From: Clostridiaceae bacterium
Lineage (GTDB): Bacteria > Bacillota > Clostridia > Oscillospirales > Acutalibacteraceae
Length of the DNA: 64,000 nt
Reading direction: 5' to 3'
Assembly: GCA_016293225.1 (NCBI GenBank)
Contig: JAEDEQ010000001.1
Location: 6,834 to 70,833, forward strand
Position numbers and translations under genes: made by a program. Below are positions 62,937 to 64,000 of the stretch, in pieces. Numbering within the stretch: the stretch's first letter is position 1; every line of letters starts with the position of its first letter. The notes beneath the pieces are model-generated. The model was not told the origin of the DNA, made no database searches, and was given only the letters and a program-made list of their open reading frames with translations.

Positions 62937-62978
62937 ATTTATAAAGACAAATTTTTCAATAATAAGGAGAAAATACAT

Positions 62979-63878
62979 ATGCTTAAAAAAATCTTTTCTT
63001 TCTTTATGGCAATTTTTGCATTTTTTGCCTCCCTTTTCGGTTTCGGCGGAAATAAGAACAGCAAATGCTATATCTATTCAGACCTGAAGTACGGAACCGA
63101 GGAACGCCAGACGCTTGACCTCTATGTTCCGAAAAGCGCAGGCGGAAAAAGCTGCGGTCTTGCCCTTTTCATCCACGGCGGCGCCTGGATTAGCGGCGAC
63201 AAGTCCTCTTTCAGCAAGGATACCCTCAAAAACATCTGCGAAAACATGGGCGTTGCGGCGGCAGCAATGAACTACCGCTATATCAGCGATTCCGTCAGCG
63301 TTCATGATATTATGGACGATATAGACAGCGCTCTTAAAGCAATCAGGGTAATCGGAAACGAAAAGGACATCAGCATCAACCGCGTTATGCTTTCGGGCTA
63401 TTCCGCCGGCGCTCACCTTTCCCTGCTTTACGGCTATTCGCACATCACAAGCGCCCCGATGAAAATTGCCTGCATTGTTTCCAACTGCGGACCGACAGAT
63501 CTTGCAGACCCGCAGTTCTATTCAGCAAATTCGTCCCTCGCCAGTCATGATTTCATTTATGACCTCATGTCCAAAGCCTGCGGATACAGGTTCAACAAAA
63601 GCACCTTCGGAAAAGCGTCTGCCGCCCTTGCAAAGGCTTCACCGCTGACCTACGTCACCTCCTCCTGTCCGCCGACTATCATCACGCACGGCAAGAACGA
63701 TACAACGGTTCCCTATTCAAACGCCGTTGCCCTTGACGCAGCGCTTTCCGCAGTCGGCGTCAAACATGATTTTATCTCCTATCCAAACTCAGACCACAGC
63801 CTTGCAAACGATCCCGACTGCCAGAAAAAAGCCGACGAGCTCATCAACAATTATGCGCTCGCCTACCTTGTAAAATGA
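62979..63878 (+). CDS. Exported alpha/beta-hydrolase (esterase/lipase-like)
   Basis: A 299-residue hydrolase. The first 25 residues (MLKKIFSFFMAIFAFFASLF) form a hydrophobic signal or anchor. The oxyanion motif HGGAW lies near residue 65, the nucleophile elbow GYSAGA near 145, the acid in HGKNDTTVPYSNA near 245 and the His in PNSDHSLAND near 275. This is the layout of BD-FAE/hormone-sensitive-lipase-like carboxylesterases that often act on acylated polysaccharides or short esters. The substrate is unknown. It has its own promoter and terminator. Confidence 0.9.
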   Translation: MLKKIFSFFMAIFAFFASLFGFGGNKNSKCYIYSDLKYGTEERQTLDLYVPKSAGGKSCGLALFIHGGAWISGDKSSFSKDTLKNICENMGVAAAAMNYRYISDSVSVHDIMDDIDSALKAIRVIGNEKDISINRVMLSGYSAGAHLSLLYGYSHITSAPMKIACIVSNCGPTDLADPQFYSANSSLASHDFIYDLMSKACGYRFNKSTFGKASAALAKASPLTYVTSSCPPTIITHGKNDTTVPYSNAVALDAALSAVGVKHDFISYPNSDHSLANDPDCQKKADELINNYALAYLVK

Positions 63879-63901
63879 TTTAAAATTCAAAACAAATAAA
63901 A

Positions 63902-63934
63902 GAGTTGCCGTTCGTTTGCGGCAGCTCTTTTTTT
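63902..63934 (+). terminator. Intrinsic terminator of the esterase gene
   Basis: GAGTTGCCG (63902-63910) pairs with CGGCAGCTC (63919-63927, one G-U), followed by seven T residues. Confidence 0.88.
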
Positions 63935-63948
63935 GCGTTGTATTATTT

Positions 63949-64000
63949 GGCTCTATGTCAATAGTTGGGGAAAAAGTTAAAATGAAAAATCCAAGCAGTC
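63949..64000. mobile_element. Possible terminal end of an ISL3-family insertion sequence (truncated by the window)
   Basis: The sequence GGCTCTATGTCAATAGTTGG starting at 63949 resembles the GGCTCTTTGTCAA-type ends of ISL3-family elements. Only about 50 bases are visible, and no transposase or second end can be checked, so the call is tentative. Confidence 0.35.

Overview
The window looks like chromosomal DNA of an anaerobic, endospore-forming, Gram-positive bacterium of the class Clostridia, most plausibly an Oscillospiraceae/Ruminococcaceae-like gut organism. Support: sporulation genes (spoVT, spmA-spmB, sigG), strong AGGAGG ribosome-binding sites, consensus TTGACA/TATAAT promoters, frequent TTG and GTG starts, a methionine synthase split into two proteins, and Firmicutes gene order around rnc-smc-ftsY and yhbY-nadD-yqeK-rsfS. 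The genus placement is inference. No tRNA, rRNA, CRISPR array or prophage was seen. The only mobile-element hint is a possible insertion-sequence end at the extreme right.

Left part (1-23.6 kb). A Crp/Fnr-like regulator precedes an ABC importer of the nitrate/sulfonate/taurine class. Then come spoVT, a thioredoxin with a small ferredoxin-thioredoxin-reductase-like partner, and one-carbon/methionine genes (metH core, its reactivation protein, metF) downstream of guaB. The IMP dehydrogenase is of the type known from the protozoan Tritrichomonas. Next are a secreted DUF4838 protein, a 55-residue microprotein, a MocR-type regulator divergent from an ECF vitamin-transporter S component, metA (acetyl-CoA type by its residue 111), a two-component system, spmAB, hpf, an rRNA methyltransferase and a phosphoesterase.

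Centre (23.6-34 kb). The most unusual locus is 23.6-24.5 kb: three tandem, separately transcribed microprotein genes (46, 37 and 45 codons). They share a helix-turn-helix amphipathic design and a near-identical promoter/leader block, and resemble phenol-soluble-modulin-beta or leaderless-bacteriocin peptides in size and design. I recognise no family. Upstream is an inositol catabolic operon iolG-iolB-iolD-iolE ending in a phosphoesterase, preceded by lacZ and sigG.

Right part (34-64 kb). This is mostly housekeeping: prmA, a GH13 alpha-glucosidase, hflX, an M24 peptidase, rpsU, then leuS-rsfS-nadD/yqeK(fused)-yhbY-rdgB-ftsY-smc-radical SAM-rnc-trmFO-topA-dprA-SpoU methyltransferase, the translation operon infC-rpmI-rplT with a structured leader, a metallo-beta-lactamase/permease pair and a secreted esterase. 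No stretch longer than 300 bases lacks a gene. All calls are from reading the sequence; no database search was possible.
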